From positions 372,001 to 436,000 of the forward strand of contig NZ_JBHRYB010000005.1 in assembly GCF_042648445.1 (NCBI RefSeq): a stretch of 64,000 nt of DNA, read 5' to 3'. The notes beneath the pieces are model-generated. The model saw only the letters and a list, made by a program, of their open reading frames with translations, made no database searches and was not told the origin of the DNA. Every line of letters begins with the position of its first letter. The stretch's first letter is position 1. Below, piece by piece: positions 54,029 to 63,202 of this stretch. Made by a program: the position numbers and the translations under genes. This DNA comes from Bacterioplanoides pacificum (GTDB lineage Bacteria > Pseudomonadota > Gammaproteobacteria > Pseudomonadales > Oceanobacteraceae).

Positions 54029-55516
54029 TCAGGCTGACTGAGGTTCGGCCTGTTTCGCCATTACCGGGCGGGCGTAATCCAGCGCCGGGTCGTCCATGCT
54101 GGCCATTTTCAGCAGCGACATATCGAGGAAATAGTTCTGATACAACTTCCACGGCCGCTGATCGCCCTGTTGCGGAATTTCATTTTTCACCCGCGCGATA
54201 TAACCCGATTGCATGTCGATAAACGGAATGCGGTTAATGCTGTTGTCATGACAGCGCGGGGTCACCTGGGTGACACCTTTAGCGTCCATATGATTCAGCA
54301 GGCGGCAAACGTAGTTAGAAATAAGATCCGCCTTTAACGTCCAGGAGGCGTTGGTATAACCAAATACCATGGCAAAGTTCGGCAGGTTTTCCAGCATCAC
54401 GCCGCGGTAGCTCATGCTCTGATTAGGGATAAACGGCTGGCCATCGATGCTGACTTCAACGTTGCCCAGCATCTGTACCTTTAAGCCGGTAGCGGTGATG
54501 ATGGTGTCGGCTTCCAGCACTTTGCCGGATTTCAGCAAAATACCTTTGTCGATAAAGCGGTCGATATGGTCGGTCACAACCGATGCTTTACCGGCCGAAA
54601 TGGCCTTAAACATATCGCCTTCCGGTACGGCACACAGGCGCTCGTCCCAGGGGTTGTATTTCGGCGTAAAGTGGCTCATATCAAAATCAGCCGGCAATTG
54701 TTTTTTCACCGTCCACTGCAGGAATTTGCGCGCCGCGTTCGGGAAACGCTGGCAGAAACGATAAATCGCCAGGGTAATGGAAACGTTGCGGCCTCGAATC
54801 AGACGGTAGGCCCATTTTTCCGGTAACAGTTTGCGTAACGCCGCAACCATAGTGTCCTGTTGTGGCACGGTAATCACGTAACTGGGCGAACGCTGCAGCA
54901 TGGTGACGTGTCTGGCTTTATCGGTCATCGACGGGATCAGTGTCACGGCGGTGGCGCCACTGCCGATCACAACCACGTTTTCATCGCTGTAGTCGTAGTC
55001 TTCCGGCCAGAACTGCGGATGAATGACTTTACCGTTAAAGTCTTCGCGGCCGGCAAACTCCGGGGTAAAGGCTTCGTCGTAGCTGTAATAGCCGGTACAG
55101 CCCATCAGGAAATTACACTGGATGGTTTTTATGGTGCCGTCTTTTTGTTCTACGTCTAAAGTCCAGCGTGCCTGCTGGCTGTCGAAGCGGGCATTTTTTA
55201 CCTTCTGGCCAAACTGAATATGGTTGTCGAGCTGGTGTTCGTTGGCGGCTTCACGAATGTAGTGACGGATATCCTCACCGTCAGCGATGCCTTTTTTGTT
55301 GGTCCAGGGTTTGAATTCATAACCCAGGGTGAACATATCGGAATCGGAACGGATGCCCGGGTAGCGGAATAAGTCCCAGGTGCCACCAATGGCGTCACGG
55401 CCTTCAAGGATGGCGAAGGATTTGTTCGGGCATTCTTTTTTAAGGTGACAGGCGGCGCCAATGCCGGATAAACCAGCGCCAATGATAATAACGTCGAAAT
55501 ATTCTGAAGCGGACAT
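54029..55516 (-). CDS. Flavin-containing monooxygenase, AlmA/Baeyer-Villiger-like
   Basis: A 495-residue class B flavoprotein monooxygenase. The FAD-binding GAGLSGIG is near residue 13; the fingerprint FNGKVIHPQFWPE fits FxGxxxHxxxW; and the NADPH-binding GSGATAV is near residue 187. Length and the GRDAIGGTWDLFRYPGIRSDSDM block match AlmA-type proteins linked to long-chain alkane use and EthA-type Baeyer-Villiger enzymes. I cannot separate these two from sequence alone. I use the ATG at 55516; an in-frame GTG lies three codons upstream. No alkane genes adjoin. Confidence 0.82.
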   Translation of the reverse strand: MSASEYFDVIIIGAGLSGIGAACHLKKECPNKSFAILEGRDAIGGTWDLFRYPGIRSDSDMFTLGYEFKPWTNKKGIADGEDIRHYIREAANEHQLDNHIQFGQKVKNARFDSQQARWTLDVEQKDGTIKTIQCNFLMGCTGYYSYDEAFTPEFAGREDFNGKVIHPQFWPEDYDYSDENVVVIGSGATAVTLIPSMTDKARHVTMLQRSPSYVITVPQQDTMVAALRKLLPEKWAYRLIRGRNVSITLAIYRFCQRFPNAARKFLQWTVKKQLPADFDMSHFTPKYNPWDERLCAVPEGDMFKAISAGKASVVTDHIDRFIDKGILLKSGKVLEADTIITATGLKVQMLGNVEVSIDGQPFIPNQSMSYRGVMLENLPNFAMVFGYTNASWTLKADLISNYVCRLLNHMDAKGVTQVTPRCHDNSINRIPFIDMQSGYIARVKNEIPQQGDQRPWKLYQNYFLDMSLLKMASMDDPALDYARPVMAKQAEPQSA

Positions 55517-55961
55517 AAGGTGCACCAGGTCTGTTGTACTTATTGTTGGTTGTTCGCGTATAGCGTTGTCAGGGGGTTACTGTGCGCCAACGGGCGAGCG
55601 CTGAACAGGTGAATCACGGTCAGCTTAGTGGTGCATTGGCTGCAGCTTTGGCGACCTCGGGCCCGGATATACAAAACGGGCCAGCTTAAACCGCTGATTC
55701 AACAAAACTTGATAATTTATGCGCTGTCGCATTGTATTAAAGGCCTGTAGTAAAGGCCGATAGGCGTGTCGTTGATTTTATTAATTTTTGAAAAGTCAGC
55801 GAGAAACAGGCTTTTTGCGCCAGTGGGAGGAAATTTGTTATTCTCCTTGGGAACACACCTTCAGGCCGCAGTGCCTGATGGCAAGGGTTCCTTTCTTCGG
55901 CAGCTGTTGCCCGGGCTTATCGGGTCTGGCCAGCTGTCTCATTAAGCGTTGCGGAGGTTCA
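55517..55961. other. Gene-free region and leader before the BCCT gene
   Basis: About 445 bases with no convincing gene. TTGATA (55706-55711) could be a -35 box, but no good -10 follows at 17 bases. From 55788 on, the frame of the BCCT gene stays open, but the predicted extra residues are not hydrophobic or conserved-looking. Small hairpins such as GGCAGCTGTTGCC (about 55899) are present. It may be a long untranslated leader. Confidence 0.4.
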
Positions 55962-57533
55962 ATGAGTCGCGCAGATGATAAATACAGTATTGATAATACT
56001 GACTACACAATCGGCCAGGATAATGTGCAGAAATGGGGGTTTGATGTTCATAACCCGGTATTTGGTACCAGTGCTGCTTTAATCCTGGCTTTCTTACTGG
56101 CTATTCTGATCGTTGAACCGGCAACGGCAAAAGCCACTCTGGATGGCATCAAATGGGACATTATTGGTGCATTTGATGCAATGTTTATCTGGGCGGGCAA
56201 TATTTTTGTACTGTTTTGCCTGGCATTGCTGGTGTCGCCGTACGGCAAAATTCGTATCGGCGGTGATAACGCCGAAGCCGATCATTCAATCATTACCTGG
56301 CTGGCGATGTTGTTTGCTGCCGGCATGGGGATTGGTCTGATGTTCTGGGCGGTTGCCGAACCGGTGGCGTATTTCACCGGCTGGTATGAAACGCCGCTGG
56401 GTGTCGAAGCCAAAACACCGGAAGCCGCCCGTCTGGCAATGGGTGCCACTATGTACCACTGGGGTTTACACCCGTGGGCGATTTACAGTGTGGTGGCATT
56501 ATCGCTGGCCTTTTTTGCTTATAACAAAGGCTTGCCGTTATCCATTCGTTCTATTTTTTATCCGATCCTGGGTGACCGTGCCTGGGGCTGGGCCGGACAC
56601 ATCATTGATATTCTGGCGGTGCTGGCCACGCTGTTTGGTCTGGCGACCTCGCTGGGGTTAGGGGCGCAGCAGGCAGCCAGTGGTATTGAGCATGTGTTTG
56701 GTATCGAAAGTACCGTCGGTATGCAAATTCTGGTGATTGTTGGGGTAACCGCGCTGGCGATTATTTCCGTGGTGCGTGGCCTGGAAGGCGGCGTAAAAGT
56801 GCTGAGTAATATCAATATGCTGGTGGCCCTGGCACTGCTGCTGTTTGTACTGGTGGTGGGCTTTGGTCCGGCGCTGGCGAATATTCCGGTGACGCTGGGC
56901 GCGTATCTGGAAAATATTATTCCGCTGAGTAACCCGCATGGCCGTGAAGACGAAGCCTGGTTCCAGGGCTGGACCGTGTTTTATTGGGCCTGGTGGATTT
57001 CCTGGTCACCGTTTGTTGGTATGTTTATCGCCCGGGTTTCCAAAGGCCGTACCATTCGTGAATTTATTGCCGGTGTGTTACTGGTGCCCACTTCGGTCAC
57101 TGTGATCTGGATGTCGGTGTTTGGCGGTATCGCTATTGAACAGGTGGCCGAGCAGGTTGGTGTACTGGGCAGCGACGGTCTGGGTGATGTATCGCTGGCG
57201 ATGTTCCAGATGTTTGATCAGCTGCCGCTGGGCGATATCTTGTCCATGATCGCCATTGTGTTGGTGATGGTGTTTTTTATTACCTCCTCAGATTCCGGTT
57301 CGCTGGTGATCGACAGCATTACTGCTGGTGGCAAAATTGATGCACCAGTGCCGCAGCGGGTGTTCTGGGCCACCATCGAAGGTGCCATCGCGGCCGCCCT
57401 GTTATGGATTGGGGGGACTGAGGCGATTCAGGCGTTGCAGGCCGGGGCGATTTCCACCGCCTTGCCATTTACTGTGGTGTTACTGCTGATGTGTGTCAGC
57501 CTGGTGATGGGGCTGCGTACCGAACGACGTTAA
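55962..57533 (+). CDS. BCCT-family transporter (betaine/carnitine/choline type)
   Basis: A 523-residue membrane transporter with 12 expected helices. Family signatures are FAAGMGIGLMFWAVAEPV (helix 3-4 region) and the tryptophan-rich VFYWAWWISWSPFVGMFIARVSKGRTIREF (helix 8). These transporters take up quaternary ammonium compounds using ion gradients, often for osmoprotection. The ATG at 55962 follows GGAGG at four bases; the frame is open upstream to 55788 but that part does not resemble the family. A terminator follows. Confidence 0.9.
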   Translation: MSRADDKYSIDNTDYTIGQDNVQKWGFDVHNPVFGTSAALILAFLLAILIVEPATAKATLDGIKWDIIGAFDAMFIWAGNIFVLFCLALLVSPYGKIRIGGDNAEADHSIITWLAMLFAAGMGIGLMFWAVAEPVAYFTGWYETPLGVEAKTPEAARLAMGATMYHWGLHPWAIYSVVALSLAFFAYNKGLPLSIRSIFYPILGDRAWGWAGHIIDILAVLATLFGLATSLGLGAQQAASGIEHVFGIESTVGMQILVIVGVTALAIISVVRGLEGGVKVLSNINMLVALALLLFVLVVGFGPALANIPVTLGAYLENIIPLSNPHGREDEAWFQGWTVFYWAWWISWSPFVGMFIARVSKGRTIREFIAGVLLVPTSVTVIWMSVFGGIAIEQVAEQVGVLGSDGLGDVSLAMFQMFDQLPLGDILSMIAIVLVMVFFITSSDSGSLVIDSITAGGKIDAPVPQRVFWATIEGAIAAALLWIGGTEAIQALQAGAISTALPFTVVLLLMCVSLVMGLRTERR

Positions 57534-57551
57534 CCGCGTCCGGGATCGCAG

Positions 57552-57589
57552 AAAAACCTCCGTCCGGTTCGCCGTACGGAGGTTTTTTT
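57552..57589 (+). terminator. Terminator after the BCCT gene
   Basis: AAAAACCTCCGT and ACGGAGGTTTTTTT arms with a 12-base loop, 20 bases past the stop. The A run on the other side suggests it may also serve the convergent exonuclease gene. Confidence 0.85.
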
Positions 57590-57624
57590 ATGGCGTTTTA
57601 GCGCTGCCGATGCGCCACATAGTT

Positions 57625-58326
57625 TTACAGCCACACGTCGCCAATGCGGGTGTCGTTGCGATAATGATAACTGACCTGTGCCTGAAACAATTCGGCCGTG
57701 GCAATGGCATCGGTTAATGCGTGATGGGCTTTGTAATAGGGCAAAGAATAACGCCGCCGGCAGTCTGCCAGACGTACCGATTCCCGTGGCCGGCGCAATA
57801 ACCGCCCGATCAATCCCTGACGGCGTAACAACGCCTGGTGTTCGATTTCCAGTGTGTCCACTACCGGAAACTGCAGTGTTTCGGAAATTCTTTGCATCAG
57901 TGCCTCATGCATAAACTGACGTTCGATAGCGCGATGATGAACCACCACCACACAACCGGCCAGTGCCTGTAATAACGGTTCCAGAATGATGTCAAAATCC
58001 GGAGCGCTGCGCAGCTGAGTGTGGGTGATGCCATGAATCACGATGGATTCTTCTTCCAGCGGCTGGTTGGGTTTGACCAGCCATTCGCGTGCCTCACGGA
58101 TAAGAATACGTTGCAGCGTAAACGGCACCAGGCCAACGCTGACGATATCGTCTTCTTCCGGATTCAGGCCGGTGGTTTCAAAGTCCAGTGCGACAAACGG
58201 AGTCTGGCTTAATAGTGCGTCCGGACCCACCATGCCTTCGGCATAATACTGGCGCAGGCGTGGATCATGGGCGCTGGCATGGGCCTGGACAAACCGTTCA
58301 GGCCAGTTGATGTTGGCGCGTTTCAT
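57625..58326 (-). CDS. DnaQ-like 3'-5' exonuclease
   Basis: A 233-residue DEDD exonuclease. Exo I is VALDFETTGLNPEEDDIVSVG (Asp-x-Glu), Exo II is VVVHHRAIERQFM (with His in place of the usual Asn-x-x-x-Asp layout, so worth checking), and Exo III is AHHALTDAIATAELF (His and Asp). Its ATG directly abuts the stop of the DUF294 gene, so the pair is one transcription unit. In related bacteria this pair is linked with acetate or carboxylate metabolism and signalling; the function is not defined. Confidence 0.82.
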   Translation of the reverse strand: MKRANINWPERFVQAHASAHDPRLRQYYAEGMVGPDALLSQTPFVALDFETTGLNPEEDDIVSVGLVPFTLQRILIREAREWLVKPNQPLEEESIVIHGITHTQLRSAPDFDIILEPLLQALAGCVVVVHHRAIERQFMHEALMQRISETLQFPVVDTLEIEHQALLRRQGLIGRLLRRPRESVRLADCRRRYSLPYYKAHHALTDAIATAELFQAQVSYHYRNDTRIGDVWL

Positions 58327-60228
58327 TTATTTCACATCCACCGGGCGGCCGGATTGATAACGGAATTTAAGAAAGGCCTGGGCTTTATCCAGTACCTGAA
58401 AGGCTTCTTTCAGATTGCGCCGTTCAAAGGTAGACAGGTTTTCCGGCTCGATGTTGTTATCCGGTTCCTCGCCGTTTTCAATATCGTAGGCCTGATGGCG
58501 AATACGTACCATGGCGATGTATTCCAGTGCATCACTGATATCACGGCCTTTACCCGGCGGTAATAAATCGGCGCGGATAATATCGTCCAGTCGTTCAAAT
58601 GAATTCTGCGCCCGTGAGCCAACGGCCAGCGCGTGTACCCGGATAACATCCGACAGTGGGGCGGTACCGCGGCGTTTTAAGTTGATGGAATTATTGTGGC
58701 GACCGTCCTGCTCCATCACAAAGCCTTTAAAAAATCCCAGTGGTGGTGTGCGGTTCAGTGCGTTGCGGGCTAAATAAGCCAGAAACTTGGGTGACTGTTT
58801 GGCTTTACGGGCGATAAAACTGCTCAGCTGGTCGGCCCATTTTTCTTTACCATAGACACCGTCGAGATCAAAAAAGATCGACGAGTGTAATAACGCTTTG
58901 GGTGATGGGTTTTCGATCCAGTCGGCAAACTGATGTTGCCATTGTTTCAGGGTTAACCGCCACTCCGGATTTTTAGCCATGATGCCGCCGTCACAATAGC
59001 TGTAGCCACAGGCTGCCAGGCCGTCACAAACAAACTCGGACAGCTGACGGAAATAGTCATCGTGTTGTTCCGGGTCAAAGCCGTTGTCGAGAATAATGGC
59101 GTTATCCTGATCGGTGACAATCAGTTGTTCGTCGCGGGCCATGGAACCCAGGGCCAGGAAGCAATAAGGAATTGGTGGTGGGCCAAGCTGTTCCTCGGCC
59201 AGCTCCAGCAGGCGCTGTTTAAAGGTTCGGCCAATGACCGCCATGGCGGAACCGATCATGTGTGAGTTGGCGTCTTCATTCACCATGCGGACAAAAATCC
59301 CCGGCAGCTGTTTCGCCAGTTCAGCCAGATCGTCAACGTGGGTCTGCGACAGAATACTGCGCACAAATAACAGGCTGCTTTGCGATTCGTGTTGCACAAT
59401 ATCCGACAGCGACAGCACGCCGATGGGCTTAAAGCGGTGTACTACCGGCAAATGGTGGACGTTCTGGCGCAGCATCGTGAGCATGGCTTCAAAGACATAG
59501 GCGTTATCGTCGATCATCACCATATCCGGCGACATGATTTCCCCGGCGGGGGTCGATAATGGCAGGCCGGTGGCCAGTACCCGGCTGCGTAAATCGCGGT
59601 CGGTAATAATGCCAACCACCTGGCCGTCATCGTCATCCGGGTCGGTGGCGATGGGTTTATCCGGATCGGTGACCAGGATCGACGAAACCCGTTCTTCCGT
59701 CATAAGCTGAGCGATGGTGGGCACGTCGGTGTGCACCGGCACAGTGACCGCTTCGCGGCTGAGTAATGCTTTTACTTTGACGGTGGTCAGGTCGTTATCA
59801 TCGGCCTGGCGCGAGATGGTGCGGCGTAATAAATCTCCACCTTCGGCTTCGAAATAGTCGGAAAAAAACTGGTGTTCGTCACAATACTGATCGAACACAT
59901 CCGCCGGAATACAATATAGCAACGTATCTTCCAGAGCGCGGGCCGGGAAACGTACCCGGCGATTCATCAGCAGGCCCATCTGACCGAAGGCATCGCCGCG
60001 TTCCAGGCGGTTATATAACTCACCGTTACGACGATAGGTTTCCACCGCACCGCTGCGTAAAACGTACAGATCCTGAATGGCGTCGCCATAGGCGACGATA
60101 TCCTGACCGGCGCGCACATAACTGATTTCAGTTTGTTGCGCCAGGTGGTGTAACGCTTCTTCCGGTAGTTCATCGAACGGGGGGTGATCCTGAAGGAAGC
60201 GGGCGATTTCCTGGAGTTCAGCTTGCAT
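58327..60228 (-). CDS. DUF294 nucleotidyltransferase-like protein with cNMP-binding and CBS domains
   Basis: A 633-residue protein: cyclic-nucleotide-binding-like domain (about 1-140, with GDAFGQMGLLMNRRVRFPARA), two CBS domains (about 160-290, with ITDRDLRSRV and IGVLSLSDIV), a DUF294 nucleotidyltransferase-like domain (about 330-450; LGSMARDEQLIVTDQDNAI keeps the GSxxR...D-x-D pattern of GlnD-like enzymes), and a DUF294_C helical end. It is probably a cytoplasmic signalling protein that modifies a partner with nucleotides. Its immediate neighbour is the DnaQ-like exonuclease. Confidence 0.87.
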   Translation of the reverse strand: MQAELQEIARFLQDHPPFDELPEEALHHLAQQTEISYVRAGQDIVAYGDAIQDLYVLRSGAVETYRRNGELYNRLERGDAFGQMGLLMNRRVRFPARALEDTLLYCIPADVFDQYCDEHQFFSDYFEAEGGDLLRRTISRQADDNDLTTVKVKALLSREAVTVPVHTDVPTIAQLMTEERVSSILVTDPDKPIATDPDDDDGQVVGIITDRDLRSRVLATGLPLSTPAGEIMSPDMVMIDDNAYVFEAMLTMLRQNVHHLPVVHRFKPIGVLSLSDIVQHESQSSLLFVRSILSQTHVDDLAELAKQLPGIFVRMVNEDANSHMIGSAMAVIGRTFKQRLLELAEEQLGPPPIPYCFLALGSMARDEQLIVTDQDNAIILDNGFDPEQHDDYFRQLSEFVCDGLAACGYSYCDGGIMAKNPEWRLTLKQWQHQFADWIENPSPKALLHSSIFFDLDGVYGKEKWADQLSSFIARKAKQSPKFLAYLARNALNRTPPLGFFKGFVMEQDGRHNNSINLKRRGTAPLSDVIRVHALAVGSRAQNSFERLDDIIRADLLPPGKGRDISDALEYIAMVRIRHQAYDIENGEEPDNNIEPENLSTFERRNLKEAFQVLDKAQAFLKFRYQSGRPVDVK

Positions 60229-60341
60229 GGTCGAATCCGTCTGCGAAACGCCGGTTGTTATTAAAACAACTGACGCGGAAAGTGTGTTTGCTATAGATTA
60301 CACTTAAGTAAAACATCGCGGTATTCAAACAGGAGAACAGC

Positions 60342-61322
60342 GTGTCGTCACCCTCTAATCAATATCGTTGTTGGCTGCAGGGCCCGGCGGGGCAGCAATA
60401 CCAGGCCGATCGTTCGCTGCTGGATCAGTGGCAGCCGGACGGCGATGAATTTTTATGGCTCGACTGTAACTTGCAGGATGAGGCGGAATTTACCCGTCTG
60501 TTACAGCGGTTTGCGGTGCATGAGCTGGCCGTCAGTGCGTTATTACGTGAGCGCCATCCTCCTAAATACGAACATTTCGGCCAGCAGCTGCTGATTATTT
60601 ATCGTGGCCTGCAGCAGCTGCCGCAGGATTTTTCCTTTTTGTATCAGGAAATTGGTTTTCTGGTCGGTAAAAATTTCCTCATCAGCTGCCATCGTAATAC
60701 CTCTTACGGTGTTGATTATTATATGGCGGATCTGCCATCGCAGCGGCAAACGCCACTGACGCTGGCACTGCAGATTATGCGCAGGTCAGCCAGCGTGTAT
60801 CTGGATGCACTGATGACCTTTGACGAAACCTTATCGCAGCTGGAAGACGACTTTATGCAGGCCTCGACACCGCAGCAGGTGTTACAGCTGTCGGCGTCAC
60901 GGTCAGTGTTGTTACGGCTGAAGCGGGTATTCAGTTATCACCAGCGGCTGACCGAAGCTCTGCTGGAGGATTATGACGATGACGAATTAACCCGGTTTCC
61001 CTGTGATCGCCATTTAATGCATGCGCTTAATGAGCGTTTTACCCGTATTTACAGCCTGGTGGTGATGCATTATGAAATTTGTGGCGACTTACTGGAATCG
61101 CATATGTCGCTGTCGTCTTATCATATGAATAATAAAATGAACGTGCTGACCATGATTACCGCGGTGTTTGTGCCGCTGGGTTTTCTGGCCGGAATTTACG
61201 GTATGAACTTTGAGTATATTCCTGAGCTGAAACACCCGTATGGCTATTTTATTCTGGTCGCGGTGATGGCCGCCATCGCCGGCGGCATGCTGGGCTTTTT
61301 TAAAATTAAAAAGTGGTTCTGA
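60342..61322 (+). CDS. CorA-family divalent metal transporter (ZntB/CorA-like)
   Basis: A 326-residue inner-membrane channel protein. The long N-terminal cytoplasmic domain is followed by two C-terminal helices (NVLTMITAVFVPLGFLAGIYGMNF and YGYFILVAVMAAIAGGMLGFF), with the GMNF signature at the end of the first. Metal choice (magnesium, zinc, cobalt) cannot be told by eye; the FEYIPELKHP loop resembles both CorA and ZntB. The start is GTG at 60342 with a clear AGGAG (60331-60335). It is divergent from the DUF294 gene. Confidence 0.87.
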   Translation: MSSPSNQYRCWLQGPAGQQYQADRSLLDQWQPDGDEFLWLDCNLQDEAEFTRLLQRFAVHELAVSALLRERHPPKYEHFGQQLLIIYRGLQQLPQDFSFLYQEIGFLVGKNFLISCHRNTSYGVDYYMADLPSQRQTPLTLALQIMRRSASVYLDALMTFDETLSQLEDDFMQASTPQQVLQLSASRSVLLRLKRVFSYHQRLTEALLEDYDDDELTRFPCDRHLMHALNERFTRIYSLVVMHYEICGDLLESHMSLSSYHMNNKMNVLTMITAVFVPLGFLAGIYGMNFEYIPELKHPYGYFILVAVMAAIAGGMLGFFKIKKWF

Positions 61323-61326
61323 GGCA

Positions 61327-62670
61327 TCAGTGCCCGCTCAGAAACTGCTGAGTCTGGGTATTATTACAGTGCTCTGCCACCCACTGGGGTGAATGCCCCA
61401 GGGCGGTTTTCCGGCTCAGGCTGTGGCCGTTTTGCTGCAATATTTCCAGGTTGTTGCGGTTGCCAAAACAGGCAGCAAAATGAACCGCGTACAGCCGATC
61501 ATCAAATTTGTCGCGGTTGCGGCTGTGTGCTGCACTGGACGCAAATTCAGACTTCTGACGTTCGCTCAGTTGTTGCCATTGTTTTTTCTGCTGGTTGTTC
61601 AGGATTTCGAGCTGCTGGTCAAACTGATTGCGGCTGATGGTGTCGTTGTGCAGTTGCTGGCGCAGCTGATCAACCTGTTGCTGGTGGCGCTGGCCAATTT
61701 TATCGCCTTCAGCGCTGAAATACGCCAGTTGTTTATTAATCCAGCCCTGATACGAGATCGGGTCCATGACCTGGCTGCTGGTTTCAGCGATTTGCCGTTG
61801 CCGGGCGTAATGTGCCAGTCGTTGTAAAGCGTTGCTGTCCAGTGGCAGGGAGGCCAGTGCGTGCAGCAGGCTGGTGACGGATTTAGGTTGATATTTACCC
61901 TGCATCATTAAGCCGGTGTTGGCGCTGGCATAAGGCTCTGAAGTCCATATGCCGAGCTTCATCGCACTGCTGTTGGGGTCGTTACCGTAACTGCGATAAA
62001 TATCCAGAATGGCGAATAACTCATCCTCCGGGATGTCCAGCGTCAGAGCGCGCAGATATTGATCAGCGTCGATCGTCAGGCCATATTCGCGTAAAAAAAC
62101 GTTCGGGTCCTGTTCGATCAGGTGTCTGATATCCGCAACGTCGCGCGACAAACTTTCCAGCTTTTGCAGTGTGGCGGTTTTGATCTGTGCGCGCGAATGT
62201 TTCACGCTCTGTTCGTCCAGCCGTACCCGGGTCCAGAGTTGGCAGGTATTGTGGTTAAACCAGGTGTCAGCCACTTCGATTCCCGACACCAATAAATCAC
62301 TGTGGGCATGAACAATCTGGCGGATGGTGGTTTTTTGCTGCTCGCCCTGTTGGCTGGCACTGACCTCGGTGTCTTGTGTCAGGCTGGTGGTGATGCGGGT
62401 TTCCAGCAGCGCCGCTAATTCGGCCTGGGCCTGAGCGCGGGATTGTTCCTGCAGTTGCGAAAACGACACGCCAATACCACTGGCGACTCCGGCACCATAA
62501 TAATAACCCGGCTGCCTGGCCTGCGGATTGCCGATCCAGTCGGGAGGTGATGACGGAGGCAGAGTCTGACAACTGAGGTTGTTGTCGATTTGTTGTTTCA
62601 GATTGCCCTGGCTGCTGCAGCCGGATAATAAAACAAGGGGCAAAAGAACAAGAACAGCAATGGCTTTCAT
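61327..62670 (-). CDS. Lipoprotein with LPP20-like domain and ankyrin-like end
   Basis: A 447-residue lipoprotein: signal peptide with lipobox LLSGC (Cys18). An LPP20-like domain follows (WIGNPQARQPGYYYGAGVASG and the AQAELAALLETRITTSLTQ helix, about 43-150). A helical middle with Gln-rich coiled coil (about 320-375) leads to a C-terminal stretch that looks like one to two ankyrin repeats (LYAVHFAACFGNRNNLEILQQNGH...ALGHSPQWVAEHC). It is probably anchored in the outer membrane. The combination is not one I can name. It converges on the CorA-family gene. Confidence 0.7.
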   Translation of the reverse strand: MKAIAVLVLLPLVLLSGCSSQGNLKQQIDNNLSCQTLPPSSPPDWIGNPQARQPGYYYGAGVASGIGVSFSQLQEQSRAQAQAELAALLETRITTSLTQDTEVSASQQGEQQKTTIRQIVHAHSDLLVSGIEVADTWFNHNTCQLWTRVRLDEQSVKHSRAQIKTATLQKLESLSRDVADIRHLIEQDPNVFLREYGLTIDADQYLRALTLDIPEDELFAILDIYRSYGNDPNSSAMKLGIWTSEPYASANTGLMMQGKYQPKSVTSLLHALASLPLDSNALQRLAHYARQRQIAETSSQVMDPISYQGWINKQLAYFSAEGDKIGQRHQQQVDQLRQQLHNDTISRNQFDQQLEILNNQQKKQWQQLSERQKSEFASSAAHSRNRDKFDDRLYAVHFAACFGNRNNLEILQQNGHSLSRKTALGHSPQWVAEHCNNTQTQQFLSGH

Positions 62671-62913
62671 GGCGGACGGCTATCTGGCTTGAATAGGCGG
62701 GTTATCTTGTCATTTTGTTATGAAATTTCCAGTCACATTTTGCGACAGCCTGGCCATAAGCTAACGCAAAGCCTGGGTATTGGGAATGGTGGATGTCCGG
62801 CGATGCTTTTACCGGTATACCGTTCCATAAGACGGTGTGGCGTAAGGTCTCCAAGATGGAGATTGTTAACGAGCCTGGCGCTGTTTGTTAAGAGCATTTG
62901 CCAGGCACAGGCT

Positions 62914-62934
62914 ATGCGCATAGAATGTGCGCAT
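62914..62934. promoter_or_regulatory. Candidate operator of the ccdAB module
   Basis: Inverted repeat ATGCGCA, seven bases, TGCGCAT, 22 bases before the ccdA start. CcdA-CcdB complexes are known to repress their own promoter at such sites. The gap 62671-62913 shows no other gene. Confidence 0.5.
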
Positions 62935-62956
62935 GACCCGTGTAAGGACTATGACT

Positions 62957-63202
62957 ATGACGTCAATTTATGACCATTCAGCGGCCAAGAAACCTACAAA
63001 CCTTAGCGTAAACAAAGACTTACTCATTAAGGCGAAGCAGCTAAATATCAATCTTTCCGCGACGCTTGAGAAGGCTTTGGCTGCAGAAGTCAGTAAACGA
63101 CAGGCTGAAGAATGGTTAAAAGCCAATCAAGAAGGCCTTGAAGCCTGCAATGAGTTCGTGGAAAAGAACGGCCTTTTCTCTGATGCATTCAGGGATTTCT
63201 AG
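62957..63202 (+). CDS. ccdA: Type II antitoxin CcdA
   Basis: An 81-residue antitoxin. The N-terminal ribbon-helix-helix region (PTNLSVNKDLLIKAKQLNINLSATLEKAL) would bind DNA; the C-terminal tail (AEEWLKANQEGLEACNEFVEKNGLFSDAFRDF) matches the CcdA toxin-wrapping segment with its conserved W-x-x-x-N and GLFSD..R. The ATG at 62957 is well spaced from AAGGA; ATG codons at 62951 and 62927 are less likely. Its TAG overlaps the toxin GTG by one base. Confidence 0.92.
   Translation: MTSIYDHSAAKKPTNLSVNKDLLIKAKQLNINLSATLEKALAAEVSKRQAEEWLKANQEGLEACNEFVEKNGLFSDAFRDF

Noticed and set aside
55788..55961. A guanidine-type riboswitch in the BCCT leader, suggested by GGGTTCC and GGTCTGG
   Set aside because: The conserved ACGG elements and stem arrangement are missing.
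55788..55961. An N-terminal extension of 58 residues on the BCCT transporter
   Set aside because: The ATG at 55962 has a GGAGG site at the right distance, and the extension is not like the family.
62755..62913. Integron attC site before ccdAB
   Set aside because: There are short inverted pieces (CCTGGC...GCCAGG) but no matching RYYYAAC/GTTRRRY pair at the right spacing.
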